Source: Vandiemenella viatica
Lineage: Eukaryota; Arthropoda; Insecta; Orthoptera; Morabidae
Direction: 5' to 3'
Assembly (NCBI GenBank): GCA_031002005.1
Contig: JARYHS010006964.1
Coordinates: forward strand, 6,820,001-6,884,000
Length of the DNA stretch: 64,000 bases
Shown: positions 44,343 through 54,993 of the stretch, piece by piece
How positions within the stretch are numbered: position 1 is the stretch's first letter
Layout: every line of letters starts with the position of its first letter
The notes under the pieces: model-generated
Database searches by the model: none
Told to the model about the DNA's origin: nothing
What the model saw: the letters and a program-made list of their open reading frames with translations, nothing else
Program-made: the position numbers and the translations under genes

Positions 44343-45039
44343 ATCACCTTATTTGTCTTTACTTTATAATACAAAACACTACAACAAATATCACCACCCA
44401 CCACGAATCAGCTGATTACAAACACAAATGCAAAGATACTGCAAGCTGAAAAAGAAATGTTACACACTTATATTACTTTTGCAATTACTATCAGAAATGC
44501 AAAAGACACAGCTTATAATGAGAATGCCGATATCAAAATATAAGAAATATAGATCCTTATTTTAAAAATGTAAAATTCCTACGTTTGCATGCAGATTATA
44601 ATTTTTTGCAGAATATATGTTCCCGATTAATGCAGACCCATTTATATTTCGTACAATTTCAATAATAGGTGACTTCAGTGTGAAAAACTGGTTTATTTTG
44701 TTGATTTTCACATCTTTCTGTAATGAGTGGCATTTTAAATATTAGGTAAAAATATTCAGAGCTCAGAAGAGAGTAATAAGACTTACGTGTGGGGCTCAGA
44801 GCAGAACTTCCCACTAACCTGAGCGCTGATCAAGAAGTGAGAAATTATAACGGTATTATTAGGGTTGGTGATGGTAATGCACCAATGGAAATTTCCATAG
44901 AGAAATAATTGCAATTAATACTTATTTTTAACTGGAAATCCTTACCACACTAAATTTCATTATTCCCATATACCTGATATCAATTCATAATTTACTGTCA
45001 AGGTCCTGTATTTCTTTCCACGTGCTGTTTCAGAATCTT
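44343..45039. other. Possible 5' region of the zinc-finger gene
   Basis: No coding frame recognised. The minus-strand sequence just above the ATG would be the 5' untranslated region. Confidence 0.3.
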
Positions 45040-45668
45040 GCAACAACATTTATCGAGACTTCATCGCCAATATTTGAGTTATGTATCCATACACCACTCT
45101 TCACCATCCTTCTATCCTGTAATGACTCGAAACCCAATTCTTTATATCATTTCAATGACTAAGGGAATCCTGTCTCCTTCACACCTCCTCCATCTCCAGT
45201 ATTTGGTATTCATAATGTGCGTTCATACCATTCCACAATACTCTAGCATCAAGAGCTTGGCCAGAGTTTTATATCTCATCTCTCTTACTTCCTTCGAACA
45301 TGCTCTCACTATCCTCTCCTGAAGCACTACCTTGAAATCCTTTACCTGCAACCTCCATGACGTATGGTGTCCAATTTAATTCAATGTTAACTGGTATTCC
45401 CAGGTATTTATAGTTTATTCCTGCAACAAGCGACTCCTATTCCACTTAATAATCAGATAAAATCTTTATTTTCCTGCCTGTACACCTAGTAAGTTGTTTT
45501 TTCCTCCGAAGTTACCTTCATTCCATGATTTTCCTGACGGCTGGATATGCGGCCTTTAAATATTACTTTGCATTTACTCACAATGCTCTCTCAGAGTAAT
45601 ACACTTTATTATGTCATCTGCAAACTGCCTGAACTCTGATTTTAGGTCAACAACAGAATCATTAATTA
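45040..45668 (-). mobile_element. LINE family B fragment, cut by the family A element
   Basis: Minus strand: the palm end reads NDSVVDLKSEFRQFADDIIK (FADD catalytic block), and then decayed post-RT sequence runs down to 45040 (similar to 20900-21600). The similarity stops near 45668, right where the family A element appears to begin, so that element probably inserted here. Confidence 0.65.
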
Positions 45669-45818
45669 AGGTGAAGCAGTTCAAGTTAATTTAAAGTGCG
45701 TAGTTATCGTAAGCTTCGTCTTTCTACATTTGGTTATTGACAAAAGGCCTCCTACTGAGAACGCATAGTGAGTCCGTTTTTCTCGTGTACTCCTTAGTTT
45801 TTCTTTCTGTAAGGTAGT

Positions 45819-46790
45819 ATGTGTAGGGACTGTGGTTGTTGTGTGCAGACGCAGGCTGAGGTGACTGACCTGCGCACCCAGCTTGCAGCTTTGGTAACAA
45901 GAGTTACACAGCTGGAAGCTGCCGCAAGTGAGTGCAGTAGATGCGGTATTGGTGACCCTGTAGACGCTGATCGGCTCGCAGGTTCTCCCATACCAGTCAT
46001 TGAACCTGCAGTCCAGGCCGAGATGTCGGAATCTATGCGGCCGTCGCCTAGTGGTGGCTGGCGTGTGGTGTCTGGACGTCGACGGCGCATGCGGGGGCAG
46101 TCGTGCAAGCTTGATTCCCAAGAAGGCTTGCTTGTACCTCTGTCCAATCGGTTTGACGCATTGTCTGGATCTGATTCAGTCCTGCAATCGTCGGCCTGTG
46201 AGTTGGCAGCCCCACAGCCCGCTAAGTCTGGGCAACTGCAGAAGGGGGTTTTAGTGGTCGGTAGCTCCAACGTTAGGCGATTTATCGAACCCCTTAGGGA
46301 AATGGCGAAGAGGTCGGGGATGAATTCCTGTATCCATTCATTGTGTATTCCGGGGGGTCTGATCCGAGATGTGGAACAGGCCATCCCGGATGCCATTGAA
46401 CGGACGGGGTGCAGCCAGCAGCGGATTGTAGCTCATGTCGGCACCAATGATGCTTGCCGCCTAGGGTCGGAGGTTATCCTCTCGTCCTTTGGGCGACTTG
46501 CAGAAAGGGTGAACTCTGTGGCCATTGGCCGCAAGATTTCGGCTGAGTTATCCATCTGCAGCATTGTCGATAGGACTGACTGTGGACCTCTGGTTCAGAG
46601 CCGTGTTGAGGGGCTGAACCAGAGATTACGGCGCTTCTGTGATAGTCATGGCTGCAGATTCCTTGATCTTCGCCCTAGGGTTGAGTCTTGTAGGAATCCC
46701 TTGGATAGATCAGGGGTGCACTACACACGGGAATCGGCTACACGGGTGGCAGGGGCCGTGTGGAGTGCATTGGGGGGTTTTTTAGGCTGA
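45819..46790 (+). CDS. LINE ORF1 protein with SGNH-hydrolase (esterase) domain
   Basis: 323 codons, intact. The N-terminus has a Cys-rich start (MCRDCGCC) and a short coiled-coil (VTDLRTQLAALVTRVTQLEA, about residues 13-34). A low-complexity middle follows. From about residue 145 comes an SGNH/GDSL-type domain: VLVVGSSNVRR (block I with the Ser), HVGTNDA at about 206-212 (block III, Asn) and DRSGVHYT at about 296-303 (block V, Asp and His). Thus all four SGNH residues are present. In CR1-type LINEs this ORF1 esterase binds nucleic acid or lipid and forms particles with the RNA; its precise role is not settled. It is followed by TGA and, six bases on, by the ORF2 ATG in the same frame. Confidence 0.88.
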   Translation: MCRDCGCCVQTQAEVTDLRTQLAALVTRVTQLEAAASECSRCGIGDPVDADRLAGSPIPVIEPAVQAEMSESMRPSPSGGWRVVSGRRRRMRGQSCKLDSQEGLLVPLSNRFDALSGSDSVLQSSACELAAPQPAKSGQLQKGVLVVGSSNVRRFIEPLREMAKRSGMNSCIHSLCIPGGLIRDVEQAIPDAIERTGCSQQRIVAHVGTNDACRLGSEVILSSFGRLAERVNSVAIGRKISAELSICSIVDRTDCGPLVQSRVEGLNQRLRRFCDSHGCRFLDLRPRVESCRNPLDRSGVHYTRESATRVAGAVWSALGGFLG

Positions 46791-46796
46791 GGGAGG

Positions 46797-49606
46797 ATGA
46801 CCCTGAGGAGAAAATTCAGTTGCGGGACAGCCAAGATAAATTCAGCACCGCGTGTTAGGGGTAGCTTAAAAGAATCCCGAACATTAAAAGTTCTAGTAGT
46901 TAACTGCAGAAGTGTTTGTAATAAACAGCCTGAACTCGAAAACGTTATTCGTAGTGCAGATGCTGATATCGTAATAGGCACAGAAAGTTGGTTAAAACCG
47001 GATATAAGTTCCGGCGAAATTTTTAATAGTAACATGAACATTTTCCGTAAGGATAGGTTGCATTCCCAAGGAGGTGGTGTATTTATAGCTGTTAGTAAGT
47101 ACCTCCCATGTAGCGAAATAGATGTCCATACTGTCTGCGAAATCATATGGATCAAGCTCAACGTAGCTAGGACAAAACTTGTGATAGGCTCGTTCTATCG
47201 TCCACCCGATGCAAGCGTAAATATTGCCGAGGCCTTGAGAAATAATGTAAATAATATAGCACGGCAATTTCCGGACCATACAATAATGCTAGGAGGTGAC
47301 TTTAACTTGCCTGATATCGACTGGACTAATTACGTTCACGTTACTGGGGGTAGGGATAAAGCAGCTTGCGAAATCATTCTAGACCTCTTCTCAGATCACC
47401 ATCTTGAACAGCTCGTAACTGAACCAACGCGATGCCTCAACGGTAACGAGAAATATTTTAGATATAGTTGTTACAAATAGGCCCGAACTATTCACGGATA
47501 TTTCTACCACCGCAGGAATAAGTGATCACAAAGCTGTAATTGCTACAGTAAAACTAACAACCACGCGCAGAAAGAGAAAAGAGAGGATCGTTTACAGATT
47601 CGAAAAGGCTTCAAAAGAGTGTTTTAGAGCGTATTTGAGGCATAATTACCAAACCTTCTTAGTAGCAGGAGGCACCGTTGAAGAGAGGTGGCATCGATTC
47701 CTACATATAGTTGGGGAAGGTATGAACTTGCATATACCGAAACGGACAATCAGGGAAGAGAACGATCCCCCATGGTACACACGGGAGGTTAAAAGGTTAC
47801 TCAAGAAGCAAAGGAAGATACATGCACGATCAAAAAGGACGATGCATCGGACTGATTTAGATAAGTTAGAGGAGATAAGGGGACGTGTTAAGAATGCAAT
47901 GCGTGAAGGCATTTAATAACTTTCGTGAAAATTCTCTCTCTAAGAGCCTCACTGAAAACCCTAAGAAATTTTGGTCGTATGTAAAAAAAGTTAGTTGTAG
48001 TGGGAACAATAAGCCAGTTCTAATAAAAGATGGACGGGAGGTTGAAGACAGCCGCGACAAGGCTACCTTATTTAACACCGAATTCAAAAATTCATTCACG
48101 CAAGAAAACTTGGAAAACGTCCCCACTTTACCACATCGTGTGGAATTAGAGATGGATCCGATAGAAATTGATAGCGTAGGAATTGTAAAGCAATTAAAAC
48201 TCCTGAAGTGGGGTAAAGCGCCGGGTCCCGATGGTATACCGGTAAGAGTATTTTCTGAATACGCGGAGGATATTGAACCATTTCTGTCAGATATATTCCG
48301 TAAATCACTAGAAGAGAGAAAAGTACCTTCTAGCTGGAAAATAGCCCAGGTAATTCCCGTTTTTAAGAAAGGAGATCGGAGTGATCCTAGGAATTATCGA
48401 CCCATATCTCTAACATCGGTCTGCAGCAGAATTCTGGAACATGTCATATGCTCGAACATAATGAAGTTTCTAGATGAGAACGAGTTACTTACACCATGTC
48501 AACACGGATTTCGGAAGAAGCGATCGTGTGAAACACAATTGGCCCTATTTTCCCACGACATAATGAAAGTTATCGATGCAGGTTCGCAAGTTGATGCGGT
48601 TTTTTTGGATTTTCAGAAAGCTTTTGATTCTGTGCCACACAACCGACTTTTAGCGAAGATTCGAGCTTACGGTATTTCGGCTCAGATTTGCGAGTGGATA
48701 CGTGATTTTCTAACTGGTCGATCACAATATGTCGTTGTTGACGGGGAAGCCTCTTCTAAGATAAATGTTACTTCGGGCGTTCCTCAGGGAAGTGTAATAG
48801 GTCCACTTCTTTTCTTAATATTTATAAACGATCTAGGTGACAACGTCAAATGCTGGTTGCGATTGTTTGCCGACGATGCGGTTATCTATAGGGAAATAAG
48901 GTGCTCCGACGACTGCTTAGAAATTCAGCGTGATTTGGATGCTATTTTCGATTGGTGCCGTAAATGGCAGCTTACACTTAATTGCAAAAAGTGCAAGGCA
49001 ATGCGGATAAGTAACAAGAAGAATCAGGTTGTTCACGAGTACAAAATAAACAATTCACCTGTTGACACGGTTGATTCCGTGAAGTATCTGGGGGTGATAG
49101 TACAAAGCAACATGAAATGGGACATGCACATAACTTCCGTCGTAGGCAAGGCCAATTCTAAATTACGATTCATAGGTCGTATTTTGAGGAATTGTAATGC
49201 TCAAACAAAGGAGATAGCGTATAAAACACTAGTGCGTCCGCATCTGGATTACTGTTGTGGGGTTTGGGATCCGTATCGCAAGGTTCTGATTGACTCAGTT
49301 GAGAGGGTGCAGAGGAGAGCCGCTAGATTCGTGACTTGTTGTTACAGCCCTTATGAAAGCGTCACAGAATTGATACATAGATTGGGCTGGGATAGTTTGG
49401 AAGACAGACGACGTAGCTTGCGTTCTAATTTATTGGAGAATATGCGAAAAAATTTAAATTTCGAGTGCAATGAAATACTTCTTCCGCCAACCTATTTAGG
49501 TCGCAATGACCGGAGGGATAAGATTAGAGAAATAAGATGCCGTACTGATACTTATATGTATTCCTTCTTTCCTCGCACTATTCGGGATTGGAATGGGCGG
49601 GTTTAG
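46797..49606 (+). pseudogene. LINE ORF2 (endonuclease-RT), two single-base insertions
   Basis: The endonuclease (46797-47460) has LVVNCRSVCNKQPEL, VIGTESWLKPDI, VIGSFYRPPDA and LGGDFNLPDIDW. Then an extra A in GAGAAATATT (about 47453) shifts the frame. The next frame carries GISDHKAVIATV, the end of the endonuclease, and a basic linker up to 47910. There an extra G in GAAGGCATTT shifts again into the 573-codon RT frame (to 49606). The RT shows GKAPGPDGIPVRVF, DFQKAFDSVPHN (Asp), TSGVPQGSVIGPLL and LFADDAVIY (FADD at residues 328-331 of this segment), and ends IRDWNGRV. Both insertions lie in short homopolymers. Apart from these the coding sequence is clean, which makes it either barely dead or an assembly error. 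Confidence 0.9.
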
Positions 49607-49660
49607 GATTGGTGCTTAGCACCCTCTGCCACCCACAATGTTTGTGATTCGCAGAGTATG

Positions 49661-49679
49661 GATGTAGATGTAGATGTAG
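49661..49679 (+). repeat. GATGTA tandem tail of LINE family A
   Basis: Three GATGTA units at the exact 3' end. The copy at 3754 ends GAATGTAGATGTAACA at the same place. Non-poly-A tandem tails are a mark of CR1/L2-type retrotransposition. Confidence 0.85.
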
Positions 49680-49718
49680 AAGGTAACGGACAGTAATGGC
49701 CAGAGTACATTATGCTGT

Positions 49719-49726
49719 GATGCAAC
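49719..49726 (+). repeat. 8-bp target-site duplication, left
   Basis: GATGCAAC directly before the element at 49727. The identical 8-mer follows it at 51242-51249. P-superfamily elements make 8-bp duplications. Confidence 0.9.
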
Positions 49727-49951
49727 CATGGAGGAAGGAAATATATGGAGACCACGCATTGAAGTGAAGCCGGGCGGAGGAGGAGTGGCCGCTTCCATAC
49801 AGACACGGGGAATATGTACAAAAACCTCAAGGGGACTCTAGGATAAACGTGACGCCGCAATCTGGTGATGGATTATTAGGTACCTCGATGAGACAAATAA
49901 ATAATGAAGAATATTCTTTTTTGATAACCTGCTTAATTTTCGAGATATTCT

Positions 49952-50233
49952 GTCTCAAACGTGAAATGTTTTTGGTCGAAATTCAGAAGAAAAAATTGGT
50001 CAAATTTGATGATGGTTTCTTATTTAAAAAGACGAGACAGATAAAAAAAAATCGATATCTCGCCTAGTTCTCGAGATATACTGTATCAAAAGTGAGATGT
50101 CTTGAGTTGAAATGCAGAAGAAAAATTTCGCAAAAGTCAAATTTAATGATCGATTCTTATGTAACACGACGAGAAAAATCGAAAATAGAGAATAAAATTT
50201 TTCTATATCTTGCTTAGTTTTCGGGATATACTG
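49952..50233 (-). repeat. Subterminal repeats of the P-like element
   Basis: On the minus strand units start at 50233, 50083 and 49952 with CAGTATATCCCGAAAACTAA, CAGTATATCTCGAGAACTAG and CAGAATATCTCGAAAATTAA. Spacings are 150 and 131. They are homologous to 10681, 10831 and 10981. Confidence 0.85.
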
Positions 50234-51058
50234 GAATTGGGTTAATATGTGGCCTGGACTAAAAATTAATTCTGCCAATGCCACAATGGTGGACAAGCAG
50301 AATGGATATTTCAGTTGTTTTTACTACCACTTGTGGTTAGGTTGAAATGAGGCCTAGACCAGAATAAAAGTAGTTATTTTGTTACCATATATCGAAAGCA
50401 TGATTGGGAATAGCTGGAAGTAGTTTCCATCACAATACACGTTTTGTCACTAACTTGGTTCTCATGAAATTACTAACAGTAATAAATAAATTCTTTGTCC
50501 CTTATGGAACAACAAAACAATTCTGGTACAGAAAGAATTTAGACCTAACCACAATCTCCATTAAATTACCGTTACAGAATCAAACTATGTATACATACCC
50601 ACACGCGCGTATTTGAATCGCAAACTGTATTTGCGGTAACAACATCGTTTGCTTCATCAAGATTCCTAGATTGCAAAGCATAATTTAACACATTTAATTT
50701 CATCATAAATTGTCAGTATAAACTGCAACGTGACGAAAGAAAGCTCAGTACTAAATTAACTGAGCCACGATGTAAAACACACCCCTTTAAATGTCATTTT
50801 CAACATTCGTTAAAAAGTAATGCTAGTCTATTATGTGCAAAATAGCAAGGTATGCTGATTTTCTACACTACACCAACAAACATTTTAAAACAAAGTCATC
50901 CCATTGAGAGCTATGACTAAATATTTATAGACAGGCAGCGAAGTTTGCAATTCCTATCGCCCACTTCAACAACGATAATTAGAATTCAACTTACTTATAA
51001 AATGATATTCTAGGTTCTTTCCTCTCTTGCCCATTTGTGCAAACGTAGCAACACAAGA

Positions 51059-51061
51059 TGG
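51059..51061 (-). pseudogene. Start codon of the damaged THAP exon in the short P-like element
   Basis: Marks the ATG (minus strand) of the same first exon seen at 7479. The peptide starts MPSCVA, then a one-base loss shifts the frame before the second zinc Cys, so the domain is broken here. Confidence 0.55.
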
Positions 51062-51241
51062 CATTGTAAAACACCTATACCCATTACAAAATGAAATAAT
51101 CACAGCATCTAACAGCATGTGAACATCGCATTTGTTTGGAAGCGCAATATCGCCGCTACCGCCACTGAGCATGCGCGAGAGTTAAGAGCATGCTTCACAG
51201 ATTTAACGTTACTTCTCCTCCATATATTTCCTTCCTCCATG

Positions 51242-51249
51242 GATGCAAC
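51242..51249 (+). repeat. 8-bp target-site duplication, right
   Basis: GATGCAAC, identical to 49719-49726. The perfect match dates the insertion as fairly recent compared with the sister copy at 7310. Confidence 0.9.
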
Positions 51250-51480
51250 TGTTTCCACACACATCTGCCTTTATTTGTGTACCTCACTTAAACTCTTTTC
51301 TTTCTATACAGATCAATACAATATAATACAATATATTCATTTTCCATTGATCCCAATATAAAAGACTGGCTCTGTGGGATGTGGAAAGTTGTCAATTTAC
51401 AGATAAACAGTTGCATAACGAAATAATACATACACTAGTAAATGTATGGTCATAGAATATATGGTACATTGACAATTCTT

Positions 51481-51689
51481 TTAATTATGTAAATCATACA
51501 TACATTCTGTAATTATTCTTTTATTTAGGCACACACACACACATTACAATTCATAGCTACATGTTTACTTCACAATAGTCAAACTACAACTTCTCTTTGT
51601 TGTACATCTCCAAATATAGCAGGTACCAGAACATTCTTCTCTATAATTGATACCACATCAAGTCAGATATAAATGTTCTATACTCAACA
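51481..51689 (-). repeat. copia 3' LTR
   Basis: About 209 bp. It contains a CA microsatellite (GTGTGTGTGTGTG on the minus strand) longer than in the other LTR, plus the AATAAA signal. Confidence 0.85.
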
Positions 51690-51719
51690 GGTGTCCTTAT
51701 ATTTATATCTAGACTTCAA

Positions 51720-52166
51720 TTAATTCACATTCAACATCTCTCTAAACCTTTTAAATTTACCTTTATGTAATGCCTTCTTAAATATGTCTGCAATGTTTTC
51801 GTTTGAATCTATTTTCACAATGTCTATTACACCATTTGTCTGACACTCATTCACAAAATGATAGTGTACTACAATATACTTGGAGTTCTTTGAAAAATTA
51901 CTATACTTCGCAATATTTACTGTTCCTGAGTTATCTTCATACACTTGGACAGGTCCTTTGATATTTACATTAACATTTTTTAATACTTCTAGAACAAACT
52001 TAAGTTCAGTAACAGCCTCTGACAACGCTTTATTAAATTTACAAACCCTATTAGTACCATCTTCATACCATCTAGGCTGCTTTATGTAGACCTCTGATAA
52101 AATATTGCCATAAAGAAATGCAGTCTCAACATTCATTTGCTCTATAACTAAACCATTTTGCAACAA
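51720..52166 (-). pseudogene. copia RT/RNase H with internal deletion
   Basis: VIEQMNVETAFLYGNI and YIKQPRWYEDGTNRVCKFNK (start of the copia RT, QMDVKTAFLNG in relatives) run straight into AVTELKFVLEVLKNVNVNIK, then VYEDNSGTVNIAKY and IDIVKIDSNENIADIFKKAL (RNase H end). The RT core with the YVDD block is absent, so about 200 codons were deleted in frame. Confidence 0.85.
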
Positions 52167-52248
52167 TATGACAATATAAATTTCAATGTCCGCATCTTAG
52201 CTACTGGTAAATATATATCATCCACAACCTCCTCTTGCTGAAAACCCG

Positions 52249-53008
52249 TTACAAATAGTCTTGCTTTATAAGGGTTATCTGATTTATTTTTGTATAAACC
52301 CACTTTACATCAAGAGCATTTGCATTCTCTGGTTTAATTACTAGTTTCCATGTTATGTTTTGATATAAACAGTAAATCTCCTTATCCATTACTTGTTTCC
52401 AAGACACTGACTCTTTACAATTAATCGCCTCCTTAAAATTTTCTGGACTATCAACACAGCAAAAGTTTATATAAATGATATTGCTACAGACATAATCTTT
52501 AAATCTATCTGACATTTTACATTTTCTACCTGACCTTGTCACTTTAAATCCTTGATTTTTTATCACTGTTTAAACCTCCTTTAACATCTCCTTTTCTTTT
52601 CTCATCTATGGATTCATTTTCATCATTCATACTTTCATCACTAGAATATTCACTCTCTGAATCGTAACCCTTTAAGTGTATAAGTTTAACTTTATTCTCT
52701 GCAATATCAACATGTCTTGCAACAATAATTTTATTATTCACTAATACTCTGTAGCCAACTTCACTATAACCTAATAAAATTCCCATATCAGCTTTACGAT
52801 CCCATTTTGACTTTCTGAATTGTTCTGGTACTCTTACAAAAATACTACCATATAGCTTTAGATGTTTAACATTTAGTTTTTTTCCTTGTAAAATTTCACA
52901 GGGAGTTTTCTTTTCATTAGTATTAGCTAAAGTTCTATTTTTAAGATAAGCCGCTGTACAAACTACTTCCGGCCAGAATCTCCTATCTCCTTTTGCTTCA
53001 GCTAGCAA
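52249..53008 (-). pseudogene. copia integrase C-terminus and linker
   Basis: Two overlapping frames: FWPEVVCTAAYLKNRTLANT, KTPCEILQGKKLNVKHLKLY, FGS-like GSIFVRVPEQFRKSKWDRKA, ILLGYSEVGYRVL (the GYS block of copia integrases), then a Ser/Glu-rich linker and ESVSWKQVMDKEIYCLYQNI, TWKLVIKP (RT N-terminus). One frameshift near 52550 and stops near 52190-52250. Confidence 0.85.
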
Positions 53009-53068
53009 AACCGTGACATATCCATGATAGAACTATTGTATCTTTCAGCCATACCGTTTAACTCGTGT

Positions 53069-53314
53069 TTATGGGGGGGGGCAAACATTTAAAACAATAC
53101 CTTTTTCATCTACAGACCGATAAACATCTAAATTCAAATATTCCTTTCCATTATCACATCTCAGTTTCTTAATAGGTTTACCTGTCAAATTTTCAATTTC
53201 ATTTACATATGCAACTAGACAATCATAAACTTGACTTTTAGATTTGATATTGTAAACACGAGCTGCTTTGCTATAATCATCTATAAAAGTTAGAAAGTAT
53301 CTTTCACCATTCAT
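53069..53314 (-). pseudogene. copia integrase core fragment
   Basis: RYFLTFIDDYSKAARVYNIK (first catalytic Asp) and KKLRCDNGKEYLN (second Asp). The GxxxExxN block with the Glu is lost at a run of 10 G (53073-53082), which changes the frame into CPPP and a stop. Confidence 0.85.
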
Positions 53315-53544
53315 AACAAAAGTTTAATGAGGCCCATTTAAATCAGTGTGAATAATTTTTAAATCCCTTCTGCTTTGCTACCATTATTTTCAAAAGGTAA
53401 ATTGTGCATTTTGTTTTCAATACAAACTTTACACTTCATATATTCAAACTCTAAACTTTTAGGTTAACCAACTGTTAATTGGTCTTTACACAAAGTTTTT
53501 AAATATTTAAAATTTACATGACCCAATGTGCGATGCCATGTTTC

Positions 53545-53751
53545 CTATTCAGTCATAGAATCGCTTTTTCTCACAATATCTACATTAACATCTTTCTTAA
53601 AAATGCTACTGGTTATTTTATACAGGTTACCTTCCTTCATAGCAATTGCAATTAGCCTGTTATTTTTATCGAAATCTTTTGAAACATTTCCAACTGATAC
53701 AATATTGGGCTTTTCTGTTACTTTCACATAACTAATCAAGTTTCTATTCAT
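53545..53751 (-). pseudogene. copia pre-integrase/protease-side fragment
   Basis: LISYVKVTEKPNIVSVGNVS then GNLYKIT, a pattern like the pre-integrase region of copia polyproteins (LYxL and the zinc HHCC region follow downstream but are decayed). Flanked by stops. Confidence 0.6.
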
Positions 53752-54259
53752 GTCTCCAACATAAAATATATTTTCCTTATTAATTTTAATTATTTAATCA
53801 TAAACTGAAAAATAACTAACTAAATTTCCTATTTTAGTTGCTTTCAAAATTTTCCCATCAGCAATATTTACTTCTACAGGTTGTTCCAAAGTTAAATACT
53901 CCGAAAAAAACTCTTCATTATTTACAACATGATCTGTACAATCACTATCCAATAACCAATCAATTTTAATCTGTTCTTTTTTTACCTATGTTCATTTTAT
54001 TTTGCACCATCAAGGTCCTAACTTCTGTTACAAAACTGCTAGTAGCAGTTTCACTATACTGGTATTCACGACCATGCCGATACTGTCCGTTGTTGGATCC
54101 ATGCTGCTTACTTCCGCTCCAAAGTTGATCATTGTTGTGACCTCTGAAGGTTCCATGTAGATGGTTATTTCCTCTGCTGCTTCTTTGAAACTACTTGGTG
54201 TGATTCCTTGTGCCTCTTTCGTTTACTTCACTTCAACGACAATCTTTCTTGAAATGACC

Positions 54260-54901
54260 TCTTCTTCCGCAACCCTAACACAATTGTTCGTGACGACTCG
54301 TACCGGATTTTCTCATAGGATGGAATGCATTTGTTTTTACACATTCACTTTCACCTTTGTCTTTAAAGTCCATTAATCAAATTTTACTTTTAACAAATTC
54401 AACAGTTTGATCTTCTTCTTTCATAACATCGACCAAATCACCGATGTAGCTCAATCAATCCGGCTAAGTTCTTAACATGTAGTTTAATTTTTTTTCTCAC
54501 TCACTTCAGCCCCAGCTGCTTTCAAATAGTTCAATGTCTTTTTAAAGTCACTGAGAATGTCGCTGTTCATTGTAGTTTTTTAACTTTAATTTTTCCAGTT
54601 TGTTTCTACAAATTATTTGGTGTGCAGTCGATTCTTTGGAGTATAATTCGTCGAACTTTGTCATTATTTCAAAAGCATTTACTTTTTTATTCACAAACTG
54701 AAGTTGCTTACTCGTAATAGCTCCATAGATGAAGTTTATTGCCTTCAGAATTTCTTCTTCCCAAGTTTCTGCATTTTCCATACTTATTTTATCTCTTGAA
54801 GCCACTGTATAACATTTCATCGTCTGTAGATACATCGTTATTCTGTTATCCAAATTTCCATATTCCCCGCCATTAAAAACCGGTATAACAAAGTCCGACA
54901 T
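54260..54901 (-). pseudogene. copia gag region
   Basis: ATG at 54901 (MSDFVIPVFNGGEYGNLDNR) starts the gag of 117 codons with TWEEEILKAINFIYGAITSK and MTKFDELYSKESTAHQII. The frame is lost at about 54548. Further on, near 54285, a zinc knuckle is readable (C, stop, GCGRRGHFKKDC: CX2CX4HX4C with a stop at its second position). Gag packages the element's RNA. Confidence 0.8.
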
Positions 54902-54993
54902 TTTTACTTAAAATAAAACTTTTTTAAATACTCGACAGCACTTTTCCCTTTCGTAAGCCACAGACGTTTTATTAACCACGTTCTGCTACAAAG

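Larger units (their letters stand above)
45690..49679 (+). mobile_element. Near full-length LINE family A (CR1/L2-type)
   Basis: It contains a 5' untranslated stretch (about 45690-45818, exact start uncertain), ORF1 (45819-46790) and ORF2 (46797-49606). A short 3' untranslated region with GATTGGTGCTTAGCACCCTC follows, then a GATGTA-type tandem tail at 49661-49679. ORF1 has an SGNH esterase, found in CR1/L2-group elements. No target-site duplication is clear. It is the least damaged element in the window. Confidence 0.92.
49727..51241 (-). mobile_element. P-superfamily-like element, 1515 bp, non-autonomous
   Basis: Perfect 24-bp terminal inverted repeats starting CATGGAGGAAGGAAATATAT (49727-49750 and 51218-51241), flanked by the 8-bp duplication GATGCAAC. 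Reading the minus strand from 51241: a THAP-type exon at about 51059-50989 (MPSCVA then a one-base loss; donor GTAAGT), about 0.8 kb of sequence collinear with the left part of 7310-11244, then three subterminal repeats near the other end. No transposase core. CATG as the first four bases is also how the Drosophila P element starts. It inserted 46 bp after the LINE tail. Confidence 0.88.

Noticed and set aside
45681..46396. Minus-strand frames of 146 and 200 codons over LINE ORF1
   Set aside because: Shadow frames of ORF1, which has the SGNH motifs on the plus strand.
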